The notes under the pieces were generated by a model. That model saw only the letters and a list, made by a program, of their open reading frames with translations, did not search any database and had not been told where the DNA came from. The position numbers and the translations under genes were made by a program. Shown one piece after another: positions 18,575-26,990 of a stretch of DNA of 64,000 nucleotides. Origin of the DNA: Novosphingobium aquimarinum (lineage in GTDB: Bacteria; Pseudomonadota; Alphaproteobacteria; Sphingomonadales; Sphingomonadaceae). Every line of letters begins with the position of its first letter. Position 1 is the first letter of the stretch. The stretch is taken from contig NZ_WRPO01000019.1 of NCBI RefSeq assembly GCF_009746585.1, positions 1-64,000 on the forward strand, given 5' to 3'.

Positions 18575-19366
18575 TCAGCGCTGATCCGGCCGTTCGCCTT
18601 CGGGAAGCAGTCGCGGCACCGGGTAGGACTTGTCCACCGGCTTGTCTGCCTCGCGGGGCGAACGGATCTCGGGCACTTCGATCCGCAAATTTGCCCAGGG
18701 CGGCACTTCCCTATCCGGCGGTTTGGCCGAATGGAATTGCGTCGGCGATAACGCGCTTCCGCCGATGCGCGGCGTTCCCTTGGGCAGCGTGCGTGGCGAT
18801 GACGGGCGAGCCACCGGGGATGCAGGCGTCGCGGCGGTGGTGGTGGCCGCGCGCGTATACGTAACGTTCTGTACGATCACCCATCCGCCGTCGGCGTCTT
18901 TCAACGAGACGGTCAGGCGCCGGGTTCCGCCGTCTCCATCCTCGAAGATATAGCGCAGTTCGCTGCGAGCACCGCCCGAATTCAAGACGGTGTCCCACCA
19001 CCAAGTCTGGCCCAGGCGACGCCCGGTGCCGGTCATCACGCTGCCGGTTTCGTAATCGGTGCCCCGCATCCGGTAGACCCCGGCATCCTGATCCCACGAT
19101 AGGACGGAGACGCTATCCGAGCGATCATCGGCACCATTCGAGACTGCCTCGCGGCAAGCCACGGCGCTGCGATCGTCGATCCAGCTGCAAGTCTCGGTAC
19201 CCGAAAGCGAGAGGTAATCGCTTCGTGCGTCGGGTCGCACCGTACCAACTTGGTCCCATTCGCCGACGAAGAACGCTAGCGCGGCAACCGGCGTCTCGGC
19301 ACCGGGCTGCGTCGACTGCGCCGCGATCGCGCTGCTGAAGAGGGGGCCGGACAAGAGAGCGGCCAT
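18575..19366 (-). CDS. Secreted hypothetical protein, DUF1579-like domain
   Basis: A 263-residue exported protein. After a signal peptide ending SAIAA, the sequence ALAFFVGEWDQVGTVRP and TWWWDTVLNSGGARSELRYIFEDGDGG resembles the beta-barrel DUF1579/THAP4-like lipocalin-type domain (about residues 30-180). The C-terminal third is Pro/Thr-rich and likely disordered. The ATG at 19366 gives a short 17-residue leader; an AGGAGAG sequence is better placed for an ATC codon six codons upstream (19384). Function unknown. Confidence 0.65.
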   Translation of the reverse strand: MAALLSGPLFSSAIAAQSTQPGAETPVAALAFFVGEWDQVGTVRPDARSDYLSLSGTETCSWIDDRSAVACREAVSNGADDRSDSVSVLSWDQDAGVYRMRGTDYETGSVMTGTGRRLGQTWWWDTVLNSGGARSELRYIFEDGDGGTRRLTVSLKDADGGWVIVQNVTYTRAATTTAATPASPVARPSSPRTLPKGTPRIGGSALSPTQFHSAKPPDREVPPWANLRIEVPEIRSPREADKPVDKSYPVPRLLPEGERPDQR

Positions 19367-19558
19367 GGCTGCAAACGTCTTGATGGCAGACTCTCCTGTC
19401 CATCAAGCGCGCTCGTTGAGAGACGCGCGATCCATCCCGCGCTAAGCAGAGTTAACCGGGCCGGCCTGGCGGTCAACGAAAATTGGCCCTTGGCGAAATG
19501 GGTCGCGCGGGTTGACCGCAGGGTGGCACACGCCGATCATTGGCGGGTGAACACCTTC

Positions 19559-19705
19559 ATGGCCATCATGTCACAGCTCTTTTGGGGAGTGACCGTCGGC
19601 GCCCTCACCGTCACAGCCAGCGCGATCGGCAAGATCCTCCTGGCCGTCGGGGTGATCGGCGGCCTGGGCTGGTGGGCCTTGCGCCGTCGCTTGCGCGATC
19701 CATAG
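19559..19705 (+). CDS. Possible small membrane protein, 48 aa
   Basis: The frame from the ATG at 19559 encodes 48 residues: a long hydrophobic stretch (FWGVTVGALTVTASAIGKIL) continuing to GVIGGLGWWALRRRLRDP, that is one or two helices and a basic tail. An in-frame ATG at 19490 would add a hydrophilic extension. I see no family. It may be real because of the clean membrane-protein architecture, but no ribosome binding site is strong. Confidence 0.35.
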   Translation: MAIMSQLFWGVTVGALTVTASAIGKILLAVGVIGGLGWWALRRRLRDP

Positions 19706-19821
19706 ACCGAGAGCTGGCGTCTCATCGGCGCGACCCGCTGCGCATGCCCACAAGCACGAGCCGACGACGACAAGCCGATCTGGGCTAAGCCGACCTTTCT
19801 GCCGCCCACCAGACACGACAA

Positions 19822-19848
19822 GGCCCCGATTCGCGCAGAACCGGGGCC
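19822..19848 (-). terminator. Terminator hairpin after the DUF2171 gene
   Basis: GGCCCCG and CGGGGCC form a 7-bp GC stem around a 13-base loop, 40 bp past the DUF2171 stop. On the minus strand it is followed by TTGTCGT, only weakly T-rich, so a rho-independent role is probable but not certain. Confidence 0.6.
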
Positions 19849-19888
19849 TCGATAAGGTCGTCTGGGAAAGACGTCCCTGAAAGACGTG

Positions 19889-20116
19889 TCAGTTGGTGCC
19901 GGCACCCATCGGAATGGGCGTGCCCTGCTTCAGATAAACACGATTGTCGTCGATCTTCTCGACTTGCTCGAGCGCGATATAGTGATGCGCGCCGTCGCTG
20001 CTGTCAGTACGCGTCAACTTGATACGGTTGTCATCGATCTCATCGACTGTACCCACGTGCTGCCCGTTACAATCGGCAACTTCCATATGCTCTTTGATGC
20101 GAAGTTTCTCAAACAT
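19889..20116 (-). CDS. DUF2171 domain protein
   Basis: A 75-residue protein, starting MFEKLRIKEHMEVADCNGQHVGTVDEIDDNRIKLTR, which is a PRC-barrel-like DUF2171 domain covering the whole chain. Related small proteins are found in alphaproteobacteria, often as stress-induced genes. The GGAAGGA ribosome site lies about 9 bp before the ATG. A strong match to an EcfG-type promoter lies just upstream (20156-20181), supporting general stress control. Molecular role unknown. Confidence 0.85.
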   Translation of the reverse strand: MFEKLRIKEHMEVADCNGQHVGTVDEIDDNRIKLTRTDSSDGAHHYIALEQVEKIDDNRVYLKQGTPIPMGAGTN

Positions 20117-20155
20117 GTGAATCCTTCCTGCTTTTTCAGATACTTTCATGGACTT

Positions 20156-20181
20156 AACGAAAGGCGGACCCACTTTGTTCC
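20156..20181 (-). promoter_or_regulatory. Candidate EcfG (general stress sigma) promoter
   Basis: On the minus strand the sequence reads GGAAC, 17 bases, CGTT. This equals the consensus for EcfG-type sigma factors of alphaproteobacteria (GGAAC-N16/17-CGTT). The -10 element is 40 bp before the DUF2171 ATG, a sensible leader length. Confidence 0.7.
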
Positions 20182-20259
20182 ATCGTTCGTCGCAACTGAA
20201 AAACGCCTTGCGGATTCGCTCGCGAAGATGCCACCCGTACTTCGCAAGCCGCGCCTCGC

Positions 20260-22023
20260 TCAATCGTAGACGACGCCTGCGAGCCCCTGGCCCCCGTCCG
20301 CGATGAAAGCATCGATCCGCGCTTCGAGGAGGGGGAGCGGGACGGAGCCCAGCGCCAGCACCACATCGTGGAACTTGCGGATATCGAAGCGTTCGCCGAG
20401 CGCGTCCTGCGCCTTGGTGCGCATCCGCCGGATCGTCATTTCGCCCAGCTTGTAGGCCAGCGCTTGGCCCGGCCAGGAGATGTAGCGATCGACTTCGGTG
20501 CGCACTTCGTGATCCGAAAGCGCAGTGCGATCGGCTAGGTAGCGCACGGCTTTCTCGCGATCCCAGCCGTAATGATGGATGCCGGTATCGATGACGAGGC
20601 GCACCGCACGCCACATCTCGTAGGAGAGCCGGCCGAACCGTTCGTAAGGCGTGCGGTAGATCCCCATCTCCTCGCCCAGGAACTCGGTGTAGAGCCCCCA
20701 GCCTTCGCCCATCCCGGAAAAGTAGATGTTCCGCCGAAAGGCCGGGGCCTGCGCCAGCTCGGACTGAAAGCTGAACTGGAACGAGTGGCCGGGCGTGCAC
20801 TCGTGCAGCGTGAGCGCCGGGATGTTGTACAAGGGGCGTGAAGGCAGGTCGTGCGTGTTCATCTGGCACGCGCCTTCGCCGCCGCGCCCGGCGGTGTAGA
20901 ACGGCGCCAGCGCCTCGGGCACCGGACGGATGGTGAATGGCTTGCGCGGGAGGAAGCCGAACATGTCCTCCAGCCGCCCGTCGACGCGCTTGGCGACGTA
21001 GGCGGAAACGCCCATGAGCTCGTCCGGAGTCTTGGCGATGAACTGCGGATCGCGCTTCAGCTTGGCGTTGAATTCGGCGATCGTGCCTTCGAAGCCCACT
21101 TCGGCCATGATCTTGCGCATCTCGCTCTCGATCCGCGCCACTTCGCCGAGGCCGATTAGGTGGATCTGCTCCGCCGTCAGGTCGAGCGTCGTGTACTGGC
21201 GGATGTTCTGCGCATACCACTCCTTGCCGCCGGGCACGGCCTCGGCAGCGAGCGTCTTGCGCGTACCCGGCAAGTACTCCTCGCGGAAAAAGCGGAGCAG
21301 ACGGGTATAGGCAGGGACTACCGCCTGAGCGATCGCCGCTTGTCCCTCACGCTGCAGCCGGTGGCGTTCGGCTTCGGGGAAGCGCGCAGGGATTTGTTCG
21401 AAGGCGAGGGCGAACGGATTGCCCGCGCTGCGCGTGTAAGGCACGATCGAGGCATCGCGCCCTTCCAGCGTCACGCGCGGGACCGAGAAGCCGCGTTTCA
21501 GACCGACGCGGGCGTTGGCGATGTTCTCGTCGATGAAGCGCGGCACGTCGCGCATGCGGGACAGATAGCGATCATATTCCTCGACCGTCTCGAAACCGCG
21601 GCGGCTGTCGAGATAGGTCCAGAAACTGGAATCCGAATCGAACGGCATTTCCCATTCGCGCTGCCTCGCATCGCCGATCCGCTCCTCGAGATCGGCGCGC
21701 AGCACGGCGGCATTGATCTGTTCGTCCGACGACAATGCGGCGCGGTCGATCGCATCGAGCTTTTCCAGCAAGGCGCGGTAGTGGGCGAGGCGCCGCTCCT
21801 GCGCTTGCGGAGTGACTGCGCGCAGTGCGTTGCCGGGCTGAACTTCGCCGCGCGCGGTCTCGATCTCGTGCAAGTCCTTGAGCTGCCACTGCCAGTACCC
21901 TTCATAGAGCGCCCGCAGCCGGTCGTCCGCGGACGAGGCGTGCGCGGGGGAGGCGTGAACGGGTACGGAGGGCAGCGCGCAAGCGGCCAGCAGGGCCAGC
22001 GCGGCCAGCCGGAGCGGGGTCAC
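20260..22023 (-). CDS. DUF885 family secreted protein (putative peptidase)
   Basis: The 587-residue protein starts with a signal peptide (MTPLRLAALALLAACALPSVPVHA). The DUF885 family signature HECTPGHSFQ, with the metal-peptidase-like HExxxH pattern, lies in the C-terminal half and is followed by YFSGMGEGWGLYTEFLGEEMG, which supplies a further Glu. Members are thought to be zinc peptidases, but few are characterised. The start is a GTG that overlaps the TGA of the upstream gene (GTGA), so it is translated in a coupled way. Confidence 0.88.
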   Translation of the reverse strand: MTPLRLAALALLAACALPSVPVHASPAHASSADDRLRALYEGYWQWQLKDLHEIETARGEVQPGNALRAVTPQAQERRLAHYRALLEKLDAIDRAALSSDEQINAAVLRADLEERIGDARQREWEMPFDSDSSFWTYLDSRRGFETVEEYDRYLSRMRDVPRFIDENIANARVGLKRGFSVPRVTLEGRDASIVPYTRSAGNPFALAFEQIPARFPEAERHRLQREGQAAIAQAVVPAYTRLLRFFREEYLPGTRKTLAAEAVPGGKEWYAQNIRQYTTLDLTAEQIHLIGLGEVARIESEMRKIMAEVGFEGTIAEFNAKLKRDPQFIAKTPDELMGVSAYVAKRVDGRLEDMFGFLPRKPFTIRPVPEALAPFYTAGRGGEGACQMNTHDLPSRPLYNIPALTLHECTPGHSFQFSFQSELAQAPAFRRNIYFSGMGEGWGLYTEFLGEEMGIYRTPYERFGRLSYEMWRAVRLVIDTGIHHYGWDREKAVRYLADRTALSDHEVRTEVDRYISWPGQALAYKLGEMTIRRMRTKAQDALGERFDIRKFHDVVLALGSVPLPLLEARIDAFIADGGQGLAGVVYD

Positions 22024-22727
22024 AGTTTGCCGAACTTCGCTTCGTAACCACCGGTGTCGCCGCTCGCCAGCAGCTTTGCCTGCTCCACCCAGTTGTCGCG
22101 GCGGGGGCGACCGGCGAAAGCGCCGAGCTTGGGATCGAGCGCATCGAGATCGGCCTCGGTCCAGCTCGCGATCTGGGCATAACTGGTCACGCCCAGCTGC
22201 TGGAGCACCGTTGCGAGTTTGGGGCCTATGCCCTTGATGCGGCGCAAGTCGTCCGCTTGGCCGCTGGCGCCCGGTTCCGCTGCAGGCGCAACGGTGGGAG
22301 CCGGGGCCGGAGCCGGAGCAGGCGCGGGCGCGGGGTTAGGAGCAGGAGGCGTCGCGGGTTGCGGCGTTTCCACCGCAGCGGGCCGGTGCAGCGGTTCCTC
22401 GCCCGCTTCGTCAGCGACCTCTCGGGCCTCGACCGTCGCCCGCAAGTCCTTTTTGGCTTGCGCCTCGGCGACATTGTCCTGCGCGGCGACCGATACGATC
22501 TCGCCGATCCCCGCCATCGTTCCGGCCGCTGGTGGCGTACTGAGCGAGGCCGCAGGCGGCGCATCGATCAGCGCCTGGTTGCGCCGGGCGGGCGCTGCGC
22601 CTTCGTCCAGAACGTCGGGCCGGCGGTCGCGAACCGCGCCTTTCGATCCGCGTGCGAAAAGCCACCACGCGACGACGATCCCGATGATCAATGCCGCGAT
22701 GAAGATCAGCCAGTTGGCTTCGATCAT
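22020..22727 (-). CDS. Membrane-anchored helix-hairpin-helix protein
   Basis: About 235 residues: an N-terminal membrane helix (WLIFIAALIIGIVVAWWLF), a long disordered Ala/Pro linker with an (PA)n run, and a C-terminal helix-hairpin-helix domain (DDLRRIKGIGPKLATVLQQLGVTSYAQIASWTEADLDAL). The last part resembles the domain found in TfoX C-termini and in small nucleic-acid-related proteins. The start at 22727 (MIEANW) is chosen since the helix begins there. A 30-codon membrane gene ends 14 bp upstream, and DUF885 overlaps downstream. Function unknown. Confidence 0.75.
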   Translation of the reverse strand: MIEANWLIFIAALIIGIVVAWWLFARGSKGAVRDRRPDVLDEGAAPARRNQALIDAPPAASLSTPPAAGTMAGIGEIVSVAAQDNVAEAQAKKDLRATVEAREVADEAGEEPLHRPAAVETPQPATPPAPNPAPAPAPAPAPAPTVAPAAEPGASGQADDLRRIKGIGPKLATVLQQLGVTSYAQIASWTEADLDALDPKLGAFAGRPRRDNWVEQAKLLASGDTGGYEAKFGKL

Positions 22728-22740
22728 CTGTACCAAGACG

Positions 22741-22833
22741 TCACCTCTTGCGTTTGAACGCGATCCAGCCCGCGCCGAACCCCAAGCCATAGGCGAAGAG
22801 TGCGGTCACGGCCATTTCAAGCCAGAGCGGCAT
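22741..22833 (-). CDS. 30-aa single-helix membrane peptide
   Basis: Reading from the ATG at 22833 gives 30 residues: MPLWLEMAVTALFAYGLGFG followed by a short segment ending in FKRKR. It is a single glycine-containing membrane helix with a positive C-terminus, and the TGA lies 13 bp before the start of the helix-hairpin-helix gene. Its amphipathic, ordered composition and tight spacing in the operon argue that it is translated. I believe similar short frames sit before this gene in relatives, but this needs comparison. Confidence 0.6.
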   Translation of the reverse strand: MPLWLEMAVTALFAYGLGFGAGWIAFKRKR

Positions 22834-22890
22834 CGTGCGACCCTTTCCGGCACGCGGGCGTGCAGCCCCGTTGAGAACAGCGCGCCATAG

Positions 22891-23682
22891 TCACCCCGAT
22901 CCCGGCGTGTCGATGGGCGTGGGTTTGACCGGCGCGCTGACGATCACTGAGAATTCGATACGGCGGTTCGCGGCATCGAGCGGATCGAGCCCCGCAATCG
23001 GCTCCTTGGAGCCGACGCCGATCGAGCGCAGGCCGTCCGCAGGAATGCCGCGTCCGATCAGTGCATAGCGGACCGCATCGGCGCGCGCGCGCGACAGCGC
23101 AACGTTTGCCGCGGGATTACCGTTGCCATCGGTATGTCCGGTGATCGCAATGATGCTGCCGACGCAGGGGCGCAGCGAATCGGCAACCTCGTCGAGCAGG
23201 CGTTCGCTGCCGGATTCGATCCGGGCGCTGGCTTCGGAAAAACGGATCGTGCGGGTTTCCAGGATCCGCTCGACATCTTCCTGACAATGCAGCGAGGCCT
23301 GTTCGGTATCGGAAATGCTGCCATCGCGGTTGCGCCAGGTGATGCCGCCGATGCCGGGCACCGCGACCACGGCCGCCGCGATGGCACTGCGGGTCTGCGG
23401 CGAAAGCGCCTCGCCGCCAGAGAGCTGCGGATGCCGGGTCAGCCAGCCGAACTCGTTTTCGAAGCGCAGGCCGACGTCCTGGCCGCCCGCCGCATCCTTG
23501 GCGATGGTGGCCTTGGCCGCCAATTCATCGACGAAGGCCTGGCCGGTATGACGTTCGCCATACACGGACAGACCCAGAGTCAGCAGGCCCCCGGCAAGGG
23601 CGATAGCGGCGCGATAGGGATTCACTCCGGAAGCGATAACCGCCCCGGGCGCTCGCGACAACTCTCGGCCGCGCTCGCGCAC
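22891..23682 (-). CDS. OmpA-like peptidoglycan-binding protein
   Basis: A 263-residue protein with an N-terminal membrane anchor (AAIALAGGLLTLGLSVYG), a middle BON-like region, and a C-terminal OmpA domain from about residue 145: IRFSEASARIESGSERLLDEVA, ITGHTDGNGNPAANVALSRARADAV and the closing NRRIEF. Such domains bind diaminopimelate in peptidoglycan. It lies between the VWA lipoprotein gene and the small membrane peptide gene on the same strand, suggesting an envelope-related operon. Confidence 0.85.
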   Translation of the reverse strand: MRERGRELSRAPGAVIASGVNPYRAAIALAGGLLTLGLSVYGERHTGQAFVDELAAKATIAKDAAGGQDVGLRFENEFGWLTRHPQLSGGEALSPQTRSAIAAAVVAVPGIGGITWRNRDGSISDTEQASLHCQEDVERILETRTIRFSEASARIESGSERLLDEVADSLRPCVGSIIAITGHTDGNGNPAANVALSRARADAVRYALIGRGIPADGLRSIGVGSKEPIAGLDPLDAANRRIEFSVIVSAPVKPTPIDTPGSG

Positions 23683-23698
23683 CGGGGGGAAGGGGGAA

Positions 23699-25402
23699 TC
23701 AGCCGCCTTTCAGCGAATCCGCGACGTCGACCAGTCGCAGGAACTCCTGTCGCCAGAAATCATCCTGTTGGCCCGCCAGCGTGGCGATGCCTTCGCCGTC
23801 GAACCCGTTCATCAGTTCGTCGCCGCGCAGGACCTGGCCAAAGGCCGCGACCGCGGTCGCAAAGGCGAAGTCGCCGCGCGGCTGGCCGGCACTGGCGAGG
23901 AGGCTCGCAGGGACCGGCCTCTCGATCAGCTTCGAGACTTTGCCATCGGGCATCTTGTAGCGCAGCTTGACGAAAGCGAGTTCGCCCGAGCTTCGAGCGG
24001 CAGGGGGGATCTTGTCCTCGTATCGGCGCGGAGCGATCCAGCCTTTCGCGCCCGTGGGCACGATCTCGTAGATCGCGGTGACTTGATGCCCGGCGCCGAT
24101 ATCGCCGGCATCGACGCGATCGTTGTCGAAATCCTCCTCGCGCAGCGCGCGGTTTTCGTAACCGAGCAGGCGGTACTGGCTGACGTGCGCGGGATTGAAT
24201 TCGACCTGGATTTTCACGTCCTTGGCGATGGTGAAAAGGGTCGAGCTCATCTGCTCGCCGAGCACCTTCTTCGCCTCGAGCGCGCTGTCGATGTAGGCGT
24301 AGTTGCCGTTCCCGTGATCGGCGATCTGCTCCATCATCGCTTCGTTGTAATTGCCCGTGCCGAAGCCGAGCGTGGTCAGCGTGATCCCGTTCTCGCGCTC
24401 CTGCTCGATCATCTCGATCAGCGCATCGGTGTTCGCGACGCCGACGTTGAAATCACCGTCGGTGCCGATGAGGATGCGATTGACGCCGCCCTCGATGAAG
24501 TTGTCGCGCGCGATGTTGTAAGCGAGCTTTAGCCCGGCCGCGCCCGCGGTCGATCCGCCCGCCTGCAGCCGGTCGAGCGCCTCGCGGATCTTACGCGTGT
24601 CGTTGGTCGGCTCGAGCACCATTCCGGCGGCGCCGGCGTAGACCACGATCGAGACCGTGTCCTGCTTGCCGAGCTCACCGGCGAGCCCTGTCAGCGCCGT
24701 CTTGAGCAAGGGGAGCTTGTCGGGCGAGTTCATCGAGCCGGAGACATCGAGCAGGAACACCAGATTCGCCGGCGGACGCGCGGCGCGCGGCAAGTCATAA
24801 CCGCGCAAGCCGATGCGCAGCAGACGGGTCGCAGGATTCCAGGGTGTCGCTGCGACGTCGGTGCTGACGGTGAAGGGCACGTCGCGGCCGACCGGCTTGG
24901 TGTAGTCGTAGCGGAAGTAGTTGATCAGTTCCTCGGTCCGCACCGCGGCCTGCGGCGGCAGTTGGCCTTGCGTGAGGAACCGGCGCGTGTTGGCGTAAGC
25001 GCCGGTGTCGACGTCGACCGAGAAGGTCGAAACGGGCTCGGCGCGAGTCAGATGCACGGGATCGACAGCCTTGCCATCGTATTTCTCGCGTCCGGGATCG
25101 AGGGCGACCATGACCGGGGGGACCATGTAGCGGCTCTGCGATTGGACTTGGGGTGCGCCCGTCGGCGCAGGCGCGGCAATCGCTTTGCCCGTCGTGACGA
25201 TCCCTGGCGGGGGAGGAGGAGGTGGTGGTGGTGGAGGGGGCGGCGGCGGCGGCGGCGGTACTTCGCCGGCGTCGGCGACCTCGCTCCGGCTGCCGGTAAG
25301 GACGATCTGCTCTGAGTCGCTGGGGCCGGCAGCACAACCCGCCAGTACGGCAAACCCGCCGGCAGCAACGATCAGGCGAGTACGGTCGATGCACGCACGC
25401 AT
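23699..25402 (-). CDS. VWA-domain lipoprotein (YfbK-like)
   Basis: A 567-residue lipoprotein. The lipobox VLAGC places the lipidated Cys at residue 23. A run of 18 prolines (DNA 25205-25258) follows as a spacer, then a von Willebrand factor N-terminal region (STFSVDVDTGAYANTRRFL) and the VWA domain with the metal site DVSGSMNSP. A C-terminal YfbK-type domain closes the protein. I use the ATG at 25402 since GGAGGG lies 5 bp upstream, rather than one nine codons earlier. It is expected in the periplasm or on the outer membrane, perhaps partnered with the adjacent OmpA-like protein. Confidence 0.88.
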   Translation of the reverse strand: MRACIDRTRLIVAAGGFAVLAGCAAGPSDSEQIVLTGSRSEVADAGEVPPPPPPPPPPPPPPPPPPGIVTTGKAIAAPAPTGAPQVQSQSRYMVPPVMVALDPGREKYDGKAVDPVHLTRAEPVSTFSVDVDTGAYANTRRFLTQGQLPPQAAVRTEELINYFRYDYTKPVGRDVPFTVSTDVAATPWNPATRLLRIGLRGYDLPRAARPPANLVFLLDVSGSMNSPDKLPLLKTALTGLAGELGKQDTVSIVVYAGAAGMVLEPTNDTRKIREALDRLQAGGSTAGAAGLKLAYNIARDNFIEGGVNRILIGTDGDFNVGVANTDALIEMIEQERENGITLTTLGFGTGNYNEAMMEQIADHGNGNYAYIDSALEAKKVLGEQMSSTLFTIAKDVKIQVEFNPAHVSQYRLLGYENRALREEDFDNDRVDAGDIGAGHQVTAIYEIVPTGAKGWIAPRRYEDKIPPAARSSGELAFVKLRYKMPDGKVSKLIERPVPASLLASAGQPRGDFAFATAVAAFGQVLRGDELMNGFDGEGIATLAGQQDDFWRQEFLRLVDVADSLKGG

Positions 25403-25493
25403 GCGTTTCCCTCCATCACTGGTTCCCACTGTGCACGAGCAGAGCGTTCCAGCCGTGAATGTCGACTGAACGTTTCATGCGAGAGACGAACGG

Positions 25494-26990
25494 TTAGGAA
25501 GGTGCGCTTTTCCGGAACAGAACCCGGTCTTCCTCGGCGAAACCCCAGCGCCACAGGATCGCGAAGAACACCGCGAGGATGGCCGGAATTCCGAAAGCGA
25601 GCTCGGCCCATTCGGGCAGGTAGCGGGTGGCGGCCCAACCCACGATCACGGCAGGCGCGGCGGCCGCGAGCAGCGCCCAGCGCCAGTTGTTGACAGGCTT
25701 GTTCAGGCGCGCGGCGAGCATGCGCGATTTGACGATCGAGGCCATGCCCAGCGCCACCATCAGCGCTGCGGCGGCGGCAGCGGCCTGAAACAGTTCGCCA
25801 TAGCCGAGCCGTTGCACGAGCAGGATGCCGCCGACCGTGAGCAGCGCCTGCAGCGCGATCGTCGCGACCGACACGATGAGGTTGCGTATGCGCGCCATGT
25901 AGATGAGGGCCGCTTCGGACACGACAGCGGTCGCGGCGGCGACTTCGGCGGCGAGCAGGAAGGCGAGCGCTCCGGTGCCGGAGACGAACTCTGGCCCGAT
26001 CAGGCCCATGACGCCCTCGCCGGGAATACCGAGCGCCAGCGCGATCCCGGCTTGCGCGGCCGTGATCCAGAACCCGACTTGGCAGACTTGCCGTGCGATC
26101 GCGGCATAGTCGCGCTCCTTGAGCTTGCGCGTGATAACCGGGCCAAGGATCGGCTCGAAGCTCGTCTTGAGTTTCTGTGGCAGGCTCGCGACTTGTTGCG
26201 CCACGTAATAGATCCCGACCGCGCGCGGCTCTGCAAAAATGCCGAGGATGAGGATGTCGATCCGTCGGGTGCCCCATTCGATCGCGTCGGCCGTGGCCAG
26301 CGGCAAGCTGCGCAGCGTGAGACGCCCGAGCGCGCGCGGCGCCGGCCGCCAGTTCTTCGGCCGACCGTAGGCGCGCAGGAACGGGATGAACGCCGTGAGG
26401 GCGGCGGCGAGCACCGAGGCGATATAGGCCGTCGCGAGCCCGTATTCGGGCGCGACGAACACCATCAGCCCGGCAACGATCGATATCGTCCAGGGCTCGA
26501 CGATCGCCCGCGCGCGCACGGTGGAAGCGATATCGAAACGATAGGCGAGCGCCGCCAGCCAGATCTCGGTCAGGGCCAGCGCCGGTATCGCCAGCACCAT
26601 CAGCCGGTCCGCGACGGTGAAGCGTCCGCCGGGGAATAGCGGCTGCGGGAAGATCCAGAAGACCAGGGCGAGCAAGCAGGAAGCGACCAGCGCGACCAGC
26701 ATACCGTCGGCCACGACGTTCGCCGGGTGCTCGTCGGTTTCGGTGAGTCGTTGCGCCAGCCCGCGCTTTTCGCCCAGCGTGCACAGCATCGCGGTCAGCT
26801 CGATGACGACCAGGGCCGAAGCGAACACGCCGAGCGCTGCGGGGCCGTAGCCGGGCGCGCGACCGGCGATGAACAGGAAAGGGATGCGCGCGGCAAGGCG
26901 CAGGAAGAAACCGAGGAAATTGGTCCGGCCGCCCTTGGCGAGTGCGGCGATATCGTCTTGCGGCGCCGCGCCCGCGGTCCGTTCGCTCAA
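25494..26990 (-). CDS. Polysaccharide flippase (MviN/Wzx superfamily)
   Basis: About 498 residues with twelve or more predicted helices, including GRTNFLGFFLRLAARIPFLFIAGR at the start and two later blocks typical of oligosaccharide or lipopolysaccharide flippases of the MOP superfamily. I start it at a TTG (26988-26990), which overlaps the TGA of gpsA in the sequence TTGA; no ATG gives a sensible N-terminus. Thus it is coupled to gpsA, itself coupled to tsaD. The lipid-linked substrate is unknown and no glycosyltransferase genes are nearby. Confidence 0.78.
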   Translation of the reverse strand: MSERTAGAAPQDDIAALAKGGRTNFLGFFLRLAARIPFLFIAGRAPGYGPAALGVFASALVVIELTAMLCTLGEKRGLAQRLTETDEHPANVVADGMLVALVASCLLALVFWIFPQPLFPGGRFTVADRLMVLAIPALALTEIWLAALAYRFDIASTVRARAIVEPWTISIVAGLMVFVAPEYGLATAYIASVLAAALTAFIPFLRAYGRPKNWRPAPRALGRLTLRSLPLATADAIEWGTRRIDILILGIFAEPRAVGIYYVAQQVASLPQKLKTSFEPILGPVITRKLKERDYAAIARQVCQVGFWITAAQAGIALALGIPGEGVMGLIGPEFVSGTGALAFLLAAEVAAATAVVSEAALIYMARIRNLIVSVATIALQALLTVGGILLVQRLGYGELFQAAAAAAALMVALGMASIVKSRMLAARLNKPVNNWRWALLAAAAPAVIVGWAATRYLPEWAELAFGIPAILAVFFAILWRWGFAEEDRVLFRKSAPS

